15,902 nt of DNA from Bacteroidales bacterium (lineage in GTDB: Bacteria; Bacteroidota; Bacteroidia; Bacteroidales; UBA7960), in assembly GCA_007132395.1 (NCBI GenBank), contig SLOR01000342.1, positions 1 to 15,902 of the forward strand, written 5' to 3'. Every line of letters starts with the position of its first letter. Position 1 is the stretch's first letter. A model generated the notes under the pieces. That model saw only the letters and a list, made by a program, of their open reading frames with translations. It made no database searches and was not told where the DNA came from. Below are positions 7,412 to 13,836 of the stretch, piece by piece. A program made the position numbers and the translations under genes.

Positions 7412-9443
7412 TCGCTGCAGCTTTGTGCACCTCTTCCACAGGCTGCATGCAACTGCCAAAGATGCAGGGATAAATAAGCGTTTGGTCGCTTCTGAAACGT
7501 TCGGCAGAAAGCAGCGGGGACCCATCTTTGGCTTGCGCAGCGCCGGTTACTACCATGTCCGGAAGATAGTGCTTTTGCAGCGCCCTGCCTTTCTGTAGAG
7601 CATCAGGTCCACAAATGGAAATGGTATAAAAATCTTTCTGATGATGCAGCCACAAGGTGGCCCAGTTAGCCGTCCAGCTGCCGTTTTGCTGCAGCTGTTC
7701 TTTCATGTCTGCCAACATTTCACGACTGATTTGCAGCCACTCACGGATGTCAAGCAAATGTGCCAGATAGAAAATATTTTTGGCCATGATACTGTTGGCG
7801 GAGGGGATAACATTGTCATGAAAATCATGATATTCTGCTGCCAGTTTTTCTCCGTGGGCAGAAGTAAAACGAAACAGTCGTGTTTGTGCTGAGCCGAAAT
7901 GCTCCAGCACATAGGTGGTAAGCAAGCGGGCTTTCTTCAAATATCTTTCATCAAAGGTAAGTTGATAAAGGCTGATAAGTGCCTGTGTCATACAAGCGTA
8001 ATCTTCCAGGAATCCATCGATGGAAGCCTTGCTTCCGCTAAGCGAATGATAAATCTTTCCATCTTCTTCCAGTGCATTTTCAAGGATAAAGTCTGCTGCC
8101 TTTTGTGCCAGTTGCAGGTATTCGTCATTCTCCAGTGCAGCGGCTGCTTCAGCCAGGGCACTTATCATAAGCCCGTTCCAGCTGACGAGCACCTTATTGT
8201 CAAGTGCCGGTCTTACTCTGGCGGCGCGGGCCGTAAGCAACTTATGCTTCCATGTCTTAATTTTTTCCTGCAGGCTGTCAACAGATAACTGATGGCGTGC
8301 TGCAAAATCTTCATCTGTTGCATTGCGCAGCAGTATATTATTTTGATTTTCCCACAAACCCAATCCACCCACCTGGTAGTAATCAGCCGCCATAGGGGCA
8401 TCAGCACCCAGCACCTGTTCCAACTCCTTCTCTGTCCACACGTAAAATTTCCCTTCTTCACCTTCGCTGTCAGCATCCAGGGCAGAATAAAAGGTGCCGG
8501 AATCACTCTGCAGTTCCCTTACAACAAAGGCAATGGTCTCCTGCACGACTTCCCTGAAAAGGGGTTTGTTTTCCACTTTCCAGGCCCGCGCGTAAAGCGA
8601 TACAAGCTGGGCATTATCGTAAAGCATTTTTTCAAAATGAGGAACTTTCCAGTGATCATCGACAGAGTAGCGGGCAAATCCGCCCCCGGCCTGATCATAA
8701 ATTCCGCCCATGGCCATTTTTTCAAGGGTTACATCCACTGCCTGCCAGGCTTTGCTGTCAGGGTATCTGTAAGCATAATGCAACAAAAATTCAAAGATGC
8801 CCGGCAGCGGAAACTTGGGTGCTCCTGTTGTTCCTCCTTTTTCAAAATCAACCCGTTGCACAATATGCTCATACACCTTTCGTGAAACATCTTCCTCAAA
8901 AGCATCATCCTGATTTGGCTTCAACGGCAACGTGCTGCTTTGCTCAACACCTTGTGTGAGTTTAACCGCCTGCTCTTCCAGATCAGCATGTTGATGCTGA
9001 AACAGCTCCGCAATACGTATCAGGATATTTTCCCACTGTTCTGGCGGAAAATAAGTTCCACCCCAAAAGGGGCGTCCGTCGGGCAAGGCGAAGCAGTTGA
9101 GCGGCCATCCGCCCCGGCCCGAAATTAGTTGCACGGCATTCATATACACATGATCCAGGTCGGGACGTTCTTCGCGATCTACCTTGACACATACAAAATG
9201 CGTATTCATGAGCTTTGCCAGATGAGGGTCTTCAAAAGATTCCCTTTCCATTACATGACACCAGTGGCATGCGCTATAGCCGATACTGACAAGCAGGGGT
9301 TTATTCTCCTTGCGGGCCTTCTCAAGGGCTTCCGACCCCCAGGGGTGCCAGTCAACCGGATTATACAGGTGCTGCAAAAGGTAAGGACTGGTTTGCCCCA
9401 GCAAATGATTGGGCTTTGCGTTTTTTTGTGCTTTTTCTCTCAT
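7398..9443 (-). CDS. DUF255 thioredoxin-domain protein, YyaL/SPATA20 family
   Basis: A 681-residue protein of the family that includes B. subtilis YyaL and human SPATA20. The N-terminal thioredoxin-like DUF255 domain (about residues 12-170) has the invariant SACHWCHVM with C59 and C62, then DREERPDLD, GGWPLN (111-116) and GGTYFP (128-133). The rest resembles an (alpha/alpha)6 six-hairpin barrel, with the conserved QAGGGFARYSVD and PHFEKMLYDNAQL (268-280). No signal peptide is seen, so it is probably cytoplasmic. The start at 9443 puts the conserved NHLLGQTSPYLLQH near the N-terminus. A longer in-frame start at 9518 would add 25 unrelated residues and overlap the dehydrogenase gene. It follows that gene by 41 bp on the same strand and is probably co-transcribed with it. 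The biochemical function is unproven: a thiol-disulfide role and a sugar-related role have both been suggested from the folds. Confidence 0.95.
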   Translation of the reverse strand: MREKAQKNAKPNHLLGQTSPYLLQHLYNPVDWHPWGSEALEKARKENKPLLVSIGYSACHWCHVMERESFEDPHLAKLMNTHFVCVKVDREERPDLDHVYMNAVQLISGRGGWPLNCFALPDGRPFWGGTYFPPEQWENILIRIAELFQHQHADLEEQAVKLTQGVEQSSTLPLKPNQDDAFEEDVSRKVYEHIVQRVDFEKGGTTGAPKFPLPGIFEFLLHYAYRYPDSKAWQAVDVTLEKMAMGGIYDQAGGGFARYSVDDHWKVPHFEKMLYDNAQLVSLYARAWKVENKPLFREVVQETIAFVVRELQSDSGTFYSALDADSEGEEGKFYVWTEKELEQVLGADAPMAADYYQVGGLGLWENQNNILLRNATDEDFAARHQLSVDSLQEKIKTWKHKLLTARAARVRPALDNKVLVSWNGLMISALAEAAAALENDEYLQLAQKAADFILENALEEDGKIYHSLSGSKASIDGFLEDYACMTQALISLYQLTFDERYLKKARLLTTYVLEHFGSAQTRLFRFTSAHGEKLAAEYHDFHDNVIPSANSIMAKNIFYLAHLLDIREWLQISREMLADMKEQLQQNGSWTANWATLWLHHQKDFYTISICGPDALQKGRALQKHYLPDMVVTGAAQAKDGSPLLSAERFRSDQTLIYPCIFGSCMQPVEEVHKAAAIVKA

Positions 9444-9464
9444 GACTCGTACATTTTTTCCCCT
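9440..9464 (-). other. Shine-Dalgarno-like AGGGG and four-codon leader ORF overlapping the YyaL-family start
   Basis: On the minus strand AGGGG (9464-9460) is followed after 5 nt by ATG at 9454, which opens Met-Tyr-Glu-Ser-stop. The TGA of this tiny frame overlaps the presumed YyaL-family ATG as ATGA (9443-9440). The same AGGGG is 16 nt from the main ATG, which is too far for normal use. This is either a translational-coupling leader or chance. Confidence 0.3.
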
Positions 9465-9484
9465 GCGATTTAAATCAGGACATT

Positions 9485-10327
9485 CTACAATCCCGTATAA
9501 TTCATGCTCAGCTCCCACAACCTGTCGGCAATATCCTGACGAAGGGCTTCAGGGCGAGGTTGTACAGATTTGCTTTTCACGAAATATTCACCACTTACGC
9601 CTCCCACCTCGGGTGATGTGGCCAGAAAAAGTGTTGTTTGGGAACCCCTTTCCGCAGAAATCATAAAAGGGGTTAACAATCCAGTAATTACCCGTGGCAT
9701 TTTTTCAAACAACCTCGTTTTCACGAATCCCGGGTGCAGACAGTTGACGGTAACACCACTTCCCCTCAGTTGCTGTGAGAGTTTTTTGGTAATAAGAATA
9801 TTGGCCAGCTTGGATTGGGCATAGGATTTTACCATAGAATACTTTTTCTCAAATTCCGGATCGTCAAAATATATGCTTCCATATTTATGTGCCTCGCTGG
9901 CAACATTTATAATGCGGGCAGGGGCGCTGCTTTTCATCACATCTATCAGGAGATTTGTTAGGAGAAATGGCGCCAGATGATTCACTGCAAAATTCATTTC
10001 TATGCCATCCTCCGACAAATTTCTTTTGGTTTCCCATACTCCGGCGTTATTGATAAGAACATCCAGTCTGTTGTACCTGCTTTTAAATTTACTGGCAAAA
10101 CCTCTAATGGAAGCAAAGGAAGCCAGGTTGCAGTGCATAATGTCAACGGTAGCTTCCGGATAGAGGGCTTTGAGTTCTTCGACAAGTAAATCGCCCTTCA
10201 TGGAGTCCCTCACCAGCAAAACCAGCGTAAAGCCTCCGGCGGCCATGCTTTTGGCAGTTTCCTTCCCGATACCTGAAGTGGCGCCTGTAATCAAACATAC
10301 TTTTCCCTTACGTTCCATCTTTTCCAT
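9485..10327 (-). CDS. Short-chain dehydrogenase/reductase, retinol-dehydrogenase-like
   Basis: A 280-residue classical SDR with a Rossmann fold. The cofactor loop is TGATSGIG (14-21), the stabilising NNAG is at 93-96, and the catalytic tetrad is N116, S144, Y169 and K173 (YAQSK). LVRD with Arg40 after the second strand suggests NADP(H) preference. The sequence most resembles the retinol dehydrogenase/WW-domain oxidoreductase-like branch (FAVNHLAPFLLTNLL; LHPGFVKTRL). That naming reflects similarity only, and the bacterial substrate is unknown. The ATG at 10327 is used, and an in-frame ATG three codons later (10318) is equally possible. The gene is divergent from the metallophosphoesterase and is followed after 41 bp by the YyaL-like gene, likely in one transcript. 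Its base composition looks slightly more AT-rich than the YyaL-like gene. Confidence 0.92.
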   Translation of the reverse strand: MEKMERKGKVCLITGATSGIGKETAKSMAAGGFTLVLLVRDSMKGDLLVEELKALYPEATVDIMHCNLASFASIRGFASKFKSRYNRLDVLINNAGVWETKRNLSEDGIEMNFAVNHLAPFLLTNLLIDVMKSSAPARIINVASEAHKYGSIYFDDPEFEKKYSMVKSYAQSKLANILITKKLSQQLRGSGVTVNCLHPGFVKTRLFEKMPRVITGLLTPFMISAERGSQTTLFLATSPEVGGVSGEYFVKSKSVQPRPEALRQDIADRLWELSMNYTGL

Positions 10328-10422
10328 TGGAGTTTATTTTTTGGGTTGAGGTTAATTGTCTTTTCAGTATGTATTAACTTCTTGCAAATACCATTGTTCA
10401 GCCGATTTTGGTTTCATTATAA

Positions 10423-10469
10423 GCATTTAGTCTTTTTTAATAGCCGCATTTCAGCAACTGCTAAATGCG
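10423..10469. other. Overlapping, mutually exclusive inverted repeats in the SDR/phosphoesterase divergent region
   Basis: GCATTTAG (10423-10430) is complementary to CTAAATGC (10461-10468). A nearer arm, CGCATTT (10445-10451), pairs with AAATGCG (10463-10469), extended by AGC/GCT around a 4-nt loop (10453-10462) with one bulged C. The two left arms compete for the same right arm. No U-tract follows on either strand, so it is not a simple terminator. The 208-bp intergenic region shows no clear promoter match otherwise. Confidence 0.45.
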
Positions 10470-10535
10470 TGCACAGGGGGGCATTAAACAAAACAAGATT
10501 GTGCCTGTTTAAAAGGGTGAAAATTATAAACACAT

Positions 10536-11699
10536 ATGTCAAGAAAAATGGCCTTTATCATATTCTACAGTACCGTATTACTTATTTACACTGCTGTAAA
10601 CTACTACATTTACGTTCGTTCCATGCAGGCTTTGCCTGAAGGAAGCACTATAAGGAGTGTTTTTCCCTGGGTATTCTGGATTTTGGTAGCTTCGCTCATC
10701 GCCGGGCGCATCCTGGAGAAGATTTACCTTTCACACGCCAGTGACATCCTGGTATGGACGGGTTCATTCTGGCTGGCAGCCATGCTTTATCTGTTTCTTG
10801 CGGTGCTGTTGCTGGATATCGTCAGGTTGCTCAACCATTTCTTCAGCTTTTATCCTGCATTCATCACTACCAGCTACGAAAAAACAAAGTTTTACATTTT
10901 TTCTGGCATCGGCATCATCACCCTGCTCGTTATTGCAGCGGGGCATATCAACACCCTGCATCCACGCATAAAAACCCTGGATTTGCATATCCCCAAACAA
11001 GCCAACGGTCTAACGAGTATGAAAGCCGTGTTGATGTCGGATATTCACCTGGGCACCCTCATAGGCAACGGGCATTTTGAAAAGATTGTACAGAAAGTGG
11101 AAAATCTCAACCCTGATATTATCCTGTTGGCCGGTGATGTCCTTGATGAAGACCTTGAACCCGTACTCAGGCAAAACATCGGCGAGACCCTGCAGCGCCT
11201 CAGTGCACCCATGGGGGTGTATGGGGTAATGGGCAATCATGAGTATATCGGAGGGGCAGAGCCCGCTTACGATTACCTGGTAGCTAATGGCTTGAAAATT
11301 ATACGTGATACGGTGGTGAAGGTCAATGACAGCTTCTACCTCATTGGGCGCGAGGACAGAGATAAACCCCGCTTTGCCGGCAGGGAGCGTAAACCACTTG
11401 AGGAACTCATAAAGATGGCCAACCCCTCCTTCCCTTTGATTTTAATGGATCATCAGCCCTATTACCTGGAAAAAGCTGCCGAACTTGGCATTGACCTGCA
11501 GGTTTCAGGACATACGCACCATGGGCAATTGTGGCCTTTAAACTACATCACTTCGGCCATATATACCATCAGTCATGGCTATGGTAAAATTGGCCAAATG
11601 CATGCATATGTCTCCAATGGGGTAGGTAGCTGGGGCCCGCCGGTAAGAGTTGGCAACCGCCCCGAAATCGTGGTACTCAACATCACTTTTGAACCATAA
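10536..11699 (+). CDS. Membrane-anchored metallophosphoesterase (calcineurin-like)
   Basis: A 387-residue protein with four predicted membrane helices (about residues 5-27, 43-60, 75-97 and 119-138), followed by a calcineurin-like phosphoesterase domain. The dimetal site motifs appear in order: SDIHLG (D169, H171), AGD (D201), GNHE (233-236), DHQP (H306) and GHTHHGQ (325-331). This is the YkuE-like arrangement with a multi-helix N-terminal anchor, and from the topology the catalytic domain follows an even number of helices. Members hydrolyse phosphodiesters or phosphomonoesters, some on lipid intermediates, but the substrate here cannot be read from sequence. The ATG at 10536 is chosen, and Met5 is an alternative. 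The gene is divergent from the SDR and convergent with the YtxH operon, so it is probably transcribed alone. Confidence 0.93.
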   Translation: MSRKMAFIIFYSTVLLIYTAVNYYIYVRSMQALPEGSTIRSVFPWVFWILVASLIAGRILEKIYLSHASDILVWTGSFWLAAMLYLFLAVLLLDIVRLLNHFFSFYPAFITTSYEKTKFYIFSGIGIITLLVIAAGHINTLHPRIKTLDLHIPKQANGLTSMKAVLMSDIHLGTLIGNGHFEKIVQKVENLNPDIILLAGDVLDEDLEPVLRQNIGETLQRLSAPMGVYGVMGNHEYIGGAEPAYDYLVANGLKIIRDTVVKVNDSFYLIGREDRDKPRFAGRERKPLEELIKMANPSFPLILMDHQPYYLEKAAELGIDLQVSGHTHHGQLWPLNYITSAIYTISHGYGKIGQMHAYVSNGVGSWGPPVRVGNRPEIVVLNITFEP

Positions 11700-11702
11700 A
11701 AA

Positions 11703-11828
11703 AAGAGGCATTCTCTAAATCGAAAGCAGTGAGGTTAATGAGTTGATGGAAACGGCTACTGAAATCAGTTTTCTTCCGCTTCGACAGGCTCAGCGTCCTT
11801 TTAACTTAAGCTTTTGAGAAAGCCTCTT
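11703..11828. repeat. Long-range inverted repeat enclosing a CTTCGACAGGCTCAG core
   Basis: AAGAGGCATTCTC (11703-11715) and GAGAAAGCCTCTT (11816-11828) are inverted copies with 12 of 13 positions matching, bounding a 126-bp segment. Inside lies CTTCGACAGGCTCAG (11779-11793), flanked by CGCT/AGCG. I recall this sequence as a widely dispersed intergenic repeat in many Bacteroidota and other genomes. Smaller hairpins are also present: ACTGA-AA-TCAGT within, and GCTTT-TGAG-AAAGC at 11810-11823. It fills the spacer between two convergent transcription units. I see no target-site duplication or ORF, so a non-autonomous repeat or a structured transcription end are both possible. Confidence 0.6.
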
Positions 11829-11860
11829 CCTGATGAATGCTTTATATAAAAACCTTTTCC

Positions 11861-12124
11861 TTATTTCTCTGCAGGCTCCTTCTCGTCTTTTCTCCAAAAC
11901 ATGAGTTTTTCAATATATGTGTGCATATTATTGAAAATGGTTTGAGCGTATTTAAACCCGGCAATAAAGCGCTTTACAAAAGTGGTTATCACAAAAACCT
12001 GCTCTACCGCGCTGAAATTGTCCATCAGCCGGTTTTCGGCAATGAGCATTTCATAACGCATCCGGGCTTTTTCAAGGCGGATATCCTGCAGGGTTTTCAC
12101 TTTTTTCAAACGGTCTAGACTCAT
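11861..12124 (-). CDS. Small charged helical protein, third gene of YtxH/holin-like operon
   Basis: I do not recognise a named family. The 87-residue product has no signal peptide or membrane helix strong enough to call. Residues 1-35 (starting MSLDRLKKVKTLQDIRLEKA) look like a charged amphipathic helix. The middle (VFVITTFVKRFIAGFKYAQ) is moderately hydrophobic with basic residues and could lie on a membrane surface, and the tail is acidic and lysine-rich. It starts 9 bp after the stop of the holin-superfamily-III-like gene and must be translated from the same transcript. A plus-strand frame of similar length overlaps it (11837-12118), but the operon spacing favours the minus strand. By context it probably acts with the two upstream envelope proteins. 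Confidence 0.78.
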   Translation of the reverse strand: MSLDRLKKVKTLQDIRLEKARMRYEMLIAENRLMDNFSAVEQVFVITTFVKRFIAGFKYAQTIFNNMHTYIEKLMFWRKDEKEPAEK

Positions 12125-12133
12125 AGGATTTGC

Positions 12134-12514
12134 TTATTTTGGAGGAGTATTTTCTTCATCGTCATCATCCTTAAACAGAACATTTACAAGAATACTAATG
12201 ATAAATGGGCTGAAGATTTTTTTTCTGAAAACAAAGAAAAAGATCGAGAGAAAAATATAAAATCCACCTACAATCATTAAACCCAGTTCCATGCTCTCAA
12301 GCATGTTTCCAAGATAGATAGCCCCTGCGCCCGAGAAAAACATCAGTGCCATCCACAGCAATAAAATCACAAAGCCGTTGGCAGTGAGGGCGGTGAGCAT
12401 TTTCACCGATTTTTCAAATGCCGTGATTCCAAAATAGGAAATCTTGGTTTCCAGGTAAAGCCGCAAGCTGTCCTTTATATCGGAAATGTTTTCGAAAAAG
12501 GTCTTATTTTCCAT
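12134..12514 (-). CDS. Phage holin family / holin-superfamily-III-like membrane protein
   Basis: A 126-residue membrane protein with a hydrophilic, amphipathic N-terminal part (about 1-43), two close membrane helices (about 44-68 and 74-97) and a short tail ending in an acidic run (KDDDDEEN, 115-122). This layout fits the Phage_holin_3_6 (DUF1469-like) family, which in spite of its name is usually a chromosomal housekeeping protein in Bacteroidota and not evidence of a prophage. No phage genes are nearby. It sits between the YtxH-like gene (115 bp upstream) and the small helical gene (9 bp downstream). Its function is unproven. Family members are often found with YtxH in stress-related clusters. 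Confidence 0.85.
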   Translation of the reverse strand: MENKTFFENISDIKDSLRLYLETKISYFGITAFEKSVKMLTALTANGFVILLLWMALMFFSGAGAIYLGNMLESMELGLMIVGGFYIFLSIFFFVFRKKIFSPFIISILVNVLFKDDDDEENTPPK

Positions 12515-12629
12515 TCAAGTGGCCTAGTTTAAAATAGCATGGTTCTTATTCCTGCCAAAGATGATGAAATTAAATGACATATGTAAGAACTCATCTGCAA
12601 ATCATTACCTTTTAGGCGCGTTTTCGCAT

Positions 12630-12875
12630 TCAGGCTTGATCTACTTTTTTGAATTTGGTTTTTGCATCATCGGCCATTTCCTGAACCACTTTCTTCATTT
12701 CATCCATTTTCTCGCTTACTTTGGATGTAACGTCTTTGCTCAGTTCATCAGCTTTTTTCCTAAGTTCTTTGCGCGTTTCTTCACCTTTTTTAGGGGCAAA
12801 AAGAATTCCTGCGGCTACTCCTACAGCTGCTCCTACAATTAAGCCTACTAAAGCTTTTCCAGTTGATTTATTCAT
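12630..12875 (-). CDS. YtxH-domain protein
   Basis: An 81-residue protein whose N-terminal half is the YtxH signature: a glycine/alanine-rich membrane helix GLIVGAAVGVAAGILFAP (residues 11-28), then KKGEETRKELRKKADELS. The remainder is a lysine/glutamate-rich helix likely to form a coiled coil in the cytoplasm or periplasm. B. subtilis YtxH is part of the general stress regulon, and homologues in Bacteroidota are often strongly expressed envelope-associated proteins. It is the first gene of a three-gene minus-strand cluster and has the best promoter in this part of the window, with a leader of about 75 nt. The 115-bp gap before the next gene holds no clear terminator or promoter, so read-through is expected. 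Confidence 0.92.
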   Translation of the reverse strand: MNKSTGKALVGLIVGAAVGVAAGILFAPKKGEETRKELRKKADELSKDVTSKVSEKMDEMKKVVQEMADDAKTKFKKVDQA

Positions 12876-12957
12876 GGTAATATAATTTAAAAGTTAAACA
12901 TTAATTTAAACCAGTTAAGGCTTTTAGTCGCCGAAACATGAAATATGTTAGTTTTTT

Positions 12958-12988
12958 CAAATATACGTGAAAATTCGATTAAAGTCAA
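12958..12988 (-). promoter_or_regulatory. Bacteroidota-type promoter of the YtxH operon
   Basis: On the minus strand TTG (12988-12986, within TATTGACTTT), a 20-bp spacer and TATATTTG (12965-12958) give both halves of the -33/-7 pattern with ideal spacing. Transcription would start near 12951, about 75 nt before the YtxH ATG. Confidence 0.7.
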
Positions 12989-13122
12989 TAAATAACACAG
13001 CCGCTTTTGGGTTTTTATAACATAATTAACGAATTTTTGTCGCCCATTGTTTTGTTTTATCCTATAATTTTAAAATAAATCGCTGAAGATATATTTCAGG
13101 GTTTAGTATCTTCACAATGAAT

Positions 13123-13165
13123 TTACAGGTGGGTAATCGATTTAATTTTGCGAACTTACCTGTAA
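13123..13165 (+). promoter_or_regulatory. -7 element within an 8-bp inverted repeat, upstream of cytidine deaminase
   Basis: TTACAGGT (13123-13130) and ACCTGTAA (13158-13165) are perfect inverted copies separated by 27 bp. TAATTTTG (13143-13150), a match to TAnnTTTG, lies between them. The presumed transcription start (about 13157) abuts the right arm. This is the geometry of a repressor operator, although no -33 box is clear. Confidence 0.45.
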
Positions 13166-13248
13166 TGCGTATTTTTACGCCCCTGAAATCAACTTTCCGG
13201 GGGCCTAACAAACAGGACATTAGCATTATAACCACAAATATTTTCTTC

Positions 13249-13740
13249 ATGAAGAAAGTTAACTTCCCCATACATATCACTGAAATTGAAAGCCTTGAGG
13301 AACTTTCACGGCCAGAGCAGGAGCTAATCGGGCTGTCGCGCAGCATGACCCGCAATGCCTATGCTCCCTATTCTGAATTTTTCGTGGGAGCAGCGGTTTT
13401 GCTTGAAAACGGAGAAGTTATTAAAGGCAGTAACCAGGAAAACGCTGCTTACCCCAGTGGCCTGTGTGCTGAGCGGGTAGCGGTATTTTCAGCATCAGCC
13501 CTGCACCCCGGCAAAAAAATGAAAGCAATTGCTATTAGCGCCCGCAGCGACAATCAAACCATGGACCACCCGGTATCGCCTTGCGGAGCATGCAGGCAGG
13601 TTCTACTGGAATATGAAGTAAAGCAGAAGGAGGCCATCACTGTATTTCTCAGTGGTGAAACCGGCAAAATTTACCGCATTGAAAAGGTAAGAGACTTGCT
13701 GCCCCTTTCATTTACGGCAGAGGATCTGGGCAAACTCTGA
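13249..13740 (+). CDS. cdd: Cytidine deaminase
   Basis: The enzyme hydrolytically deaminates cytidine and deoxycytidine to uridine and deoxyuridine in pyrimidine salvage. It is a cytosolic zinc enzyme of the tetrameric type. In the 163-residue product the zinc ligands and general acid/base are clear: GLCAERVAVF (C73, E75) and PCGACRQVL (C112, C115). Substrate-binding residues include FFVGAAVL (44-51) and SNQENAAYP (N62, E64). The start at 13249 (MKKVNFPIHI) gives the family length. The frame stays open for 44 more codons upstream, but that stretch has no family resemblance and runs through the promoter and inverted repeat. It is followed after 96 bp by the ChaN-like gene. It is divergent from the YtxH operon. 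Assignment is firm. Any regulation by the inverted repeat is inference. Confidence 0.96.
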   Translation: MKKVNFPIHITEIESLEELSRPEQELIGLSRSMTRNAYAPYSEFFVGAAVLLENGEVIKGSNQENAAYPSGLCAERVAVFSASALHPGKKMKAIAISARSDNQTMDHPVSPCGACRQVLLEYEVKQKEAITVFLSGETGKIYRIEKVRDLLPLSFTAEDLGKL

Positions 13741-13836
13741 ATCATTTAAGAAGCGCCCTTCCCCCAGCCCAACAAACAAAAACAAAACTTAGGGTGTTAT
13801 CCATGGTAAATGCATTAAATCCTTAGGTCATTACCC

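Larger units (their letters stand above)
12876..13248. other. 373-bp AT-rich divergent regulatory region between the YtxH operon and cytidine deaminase
   Basis: No gene is supported here. It holds the minus-strand promoter at 12958-12988, the plus-strand -7 element and surrounding inverted repeat at 13123-13165, and a small hairpin GCGTA-TTTT-TACGC at 13167-13180. It also holds a GCCCC/GGGGC pairing (13179-13183 with 13200-13204) in the presumed deaminase leader. The open frame upstream of the deaminase start (13117-13248) looks non-coding. Confidence 0.7.

Noticed and set aside
9444..9518. Longer start for the YyaL-family protein (25 extra residues)
   Set aside because: It would overlap the dehydrogenase coding end and adds residues with no family resemblance. 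Conserved sequence begins shortly after the Met at 9443.
11837..12118. Plus-strand open frame of 93 codons opposite the small operon gene
   Set aside because: It is antisense to a frame that is tightly spaced in an operon, has no recognisable domain, and its composition reads as a reverse-complement shadow.
12134..12514. Prophage indicated by a holin-like protein
   Set aside because: No lysin, structural, integrase or terminase genes are nearby. This family is usually chromosomal in Bacteroidota.
12561..12842. Plus-strand phenylalanine-rich frame opposite the YtxH gene
   Set aside because: The Phe/His-rich product is what the complement of Lys/Glu-rich YtxH codons gives.
13179..13204. GCCCC/GGGGC hairpin in the cytidine deaminase leader as a riboswitch
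   Set aside because: Only five pairs across a 16-nt loop and no recognisable aptamer or terminator. Noted only as local structure.
13117..13248. 44-codon N-terminal extension of the cytidine deaminase frame
   Set aside because: It has no similarity to the family, runs through the -7 element and inverted repeat, and the ATG at 13249 gives the normal deaminase length.
13788..13827. Repeated CTTAGG and palindromes CCATGG and AATGCATT before the ChaN-like gene
   Set aside because: They are short, with no consistent spacing or promoter context, and are expected by chance in 96 bp.
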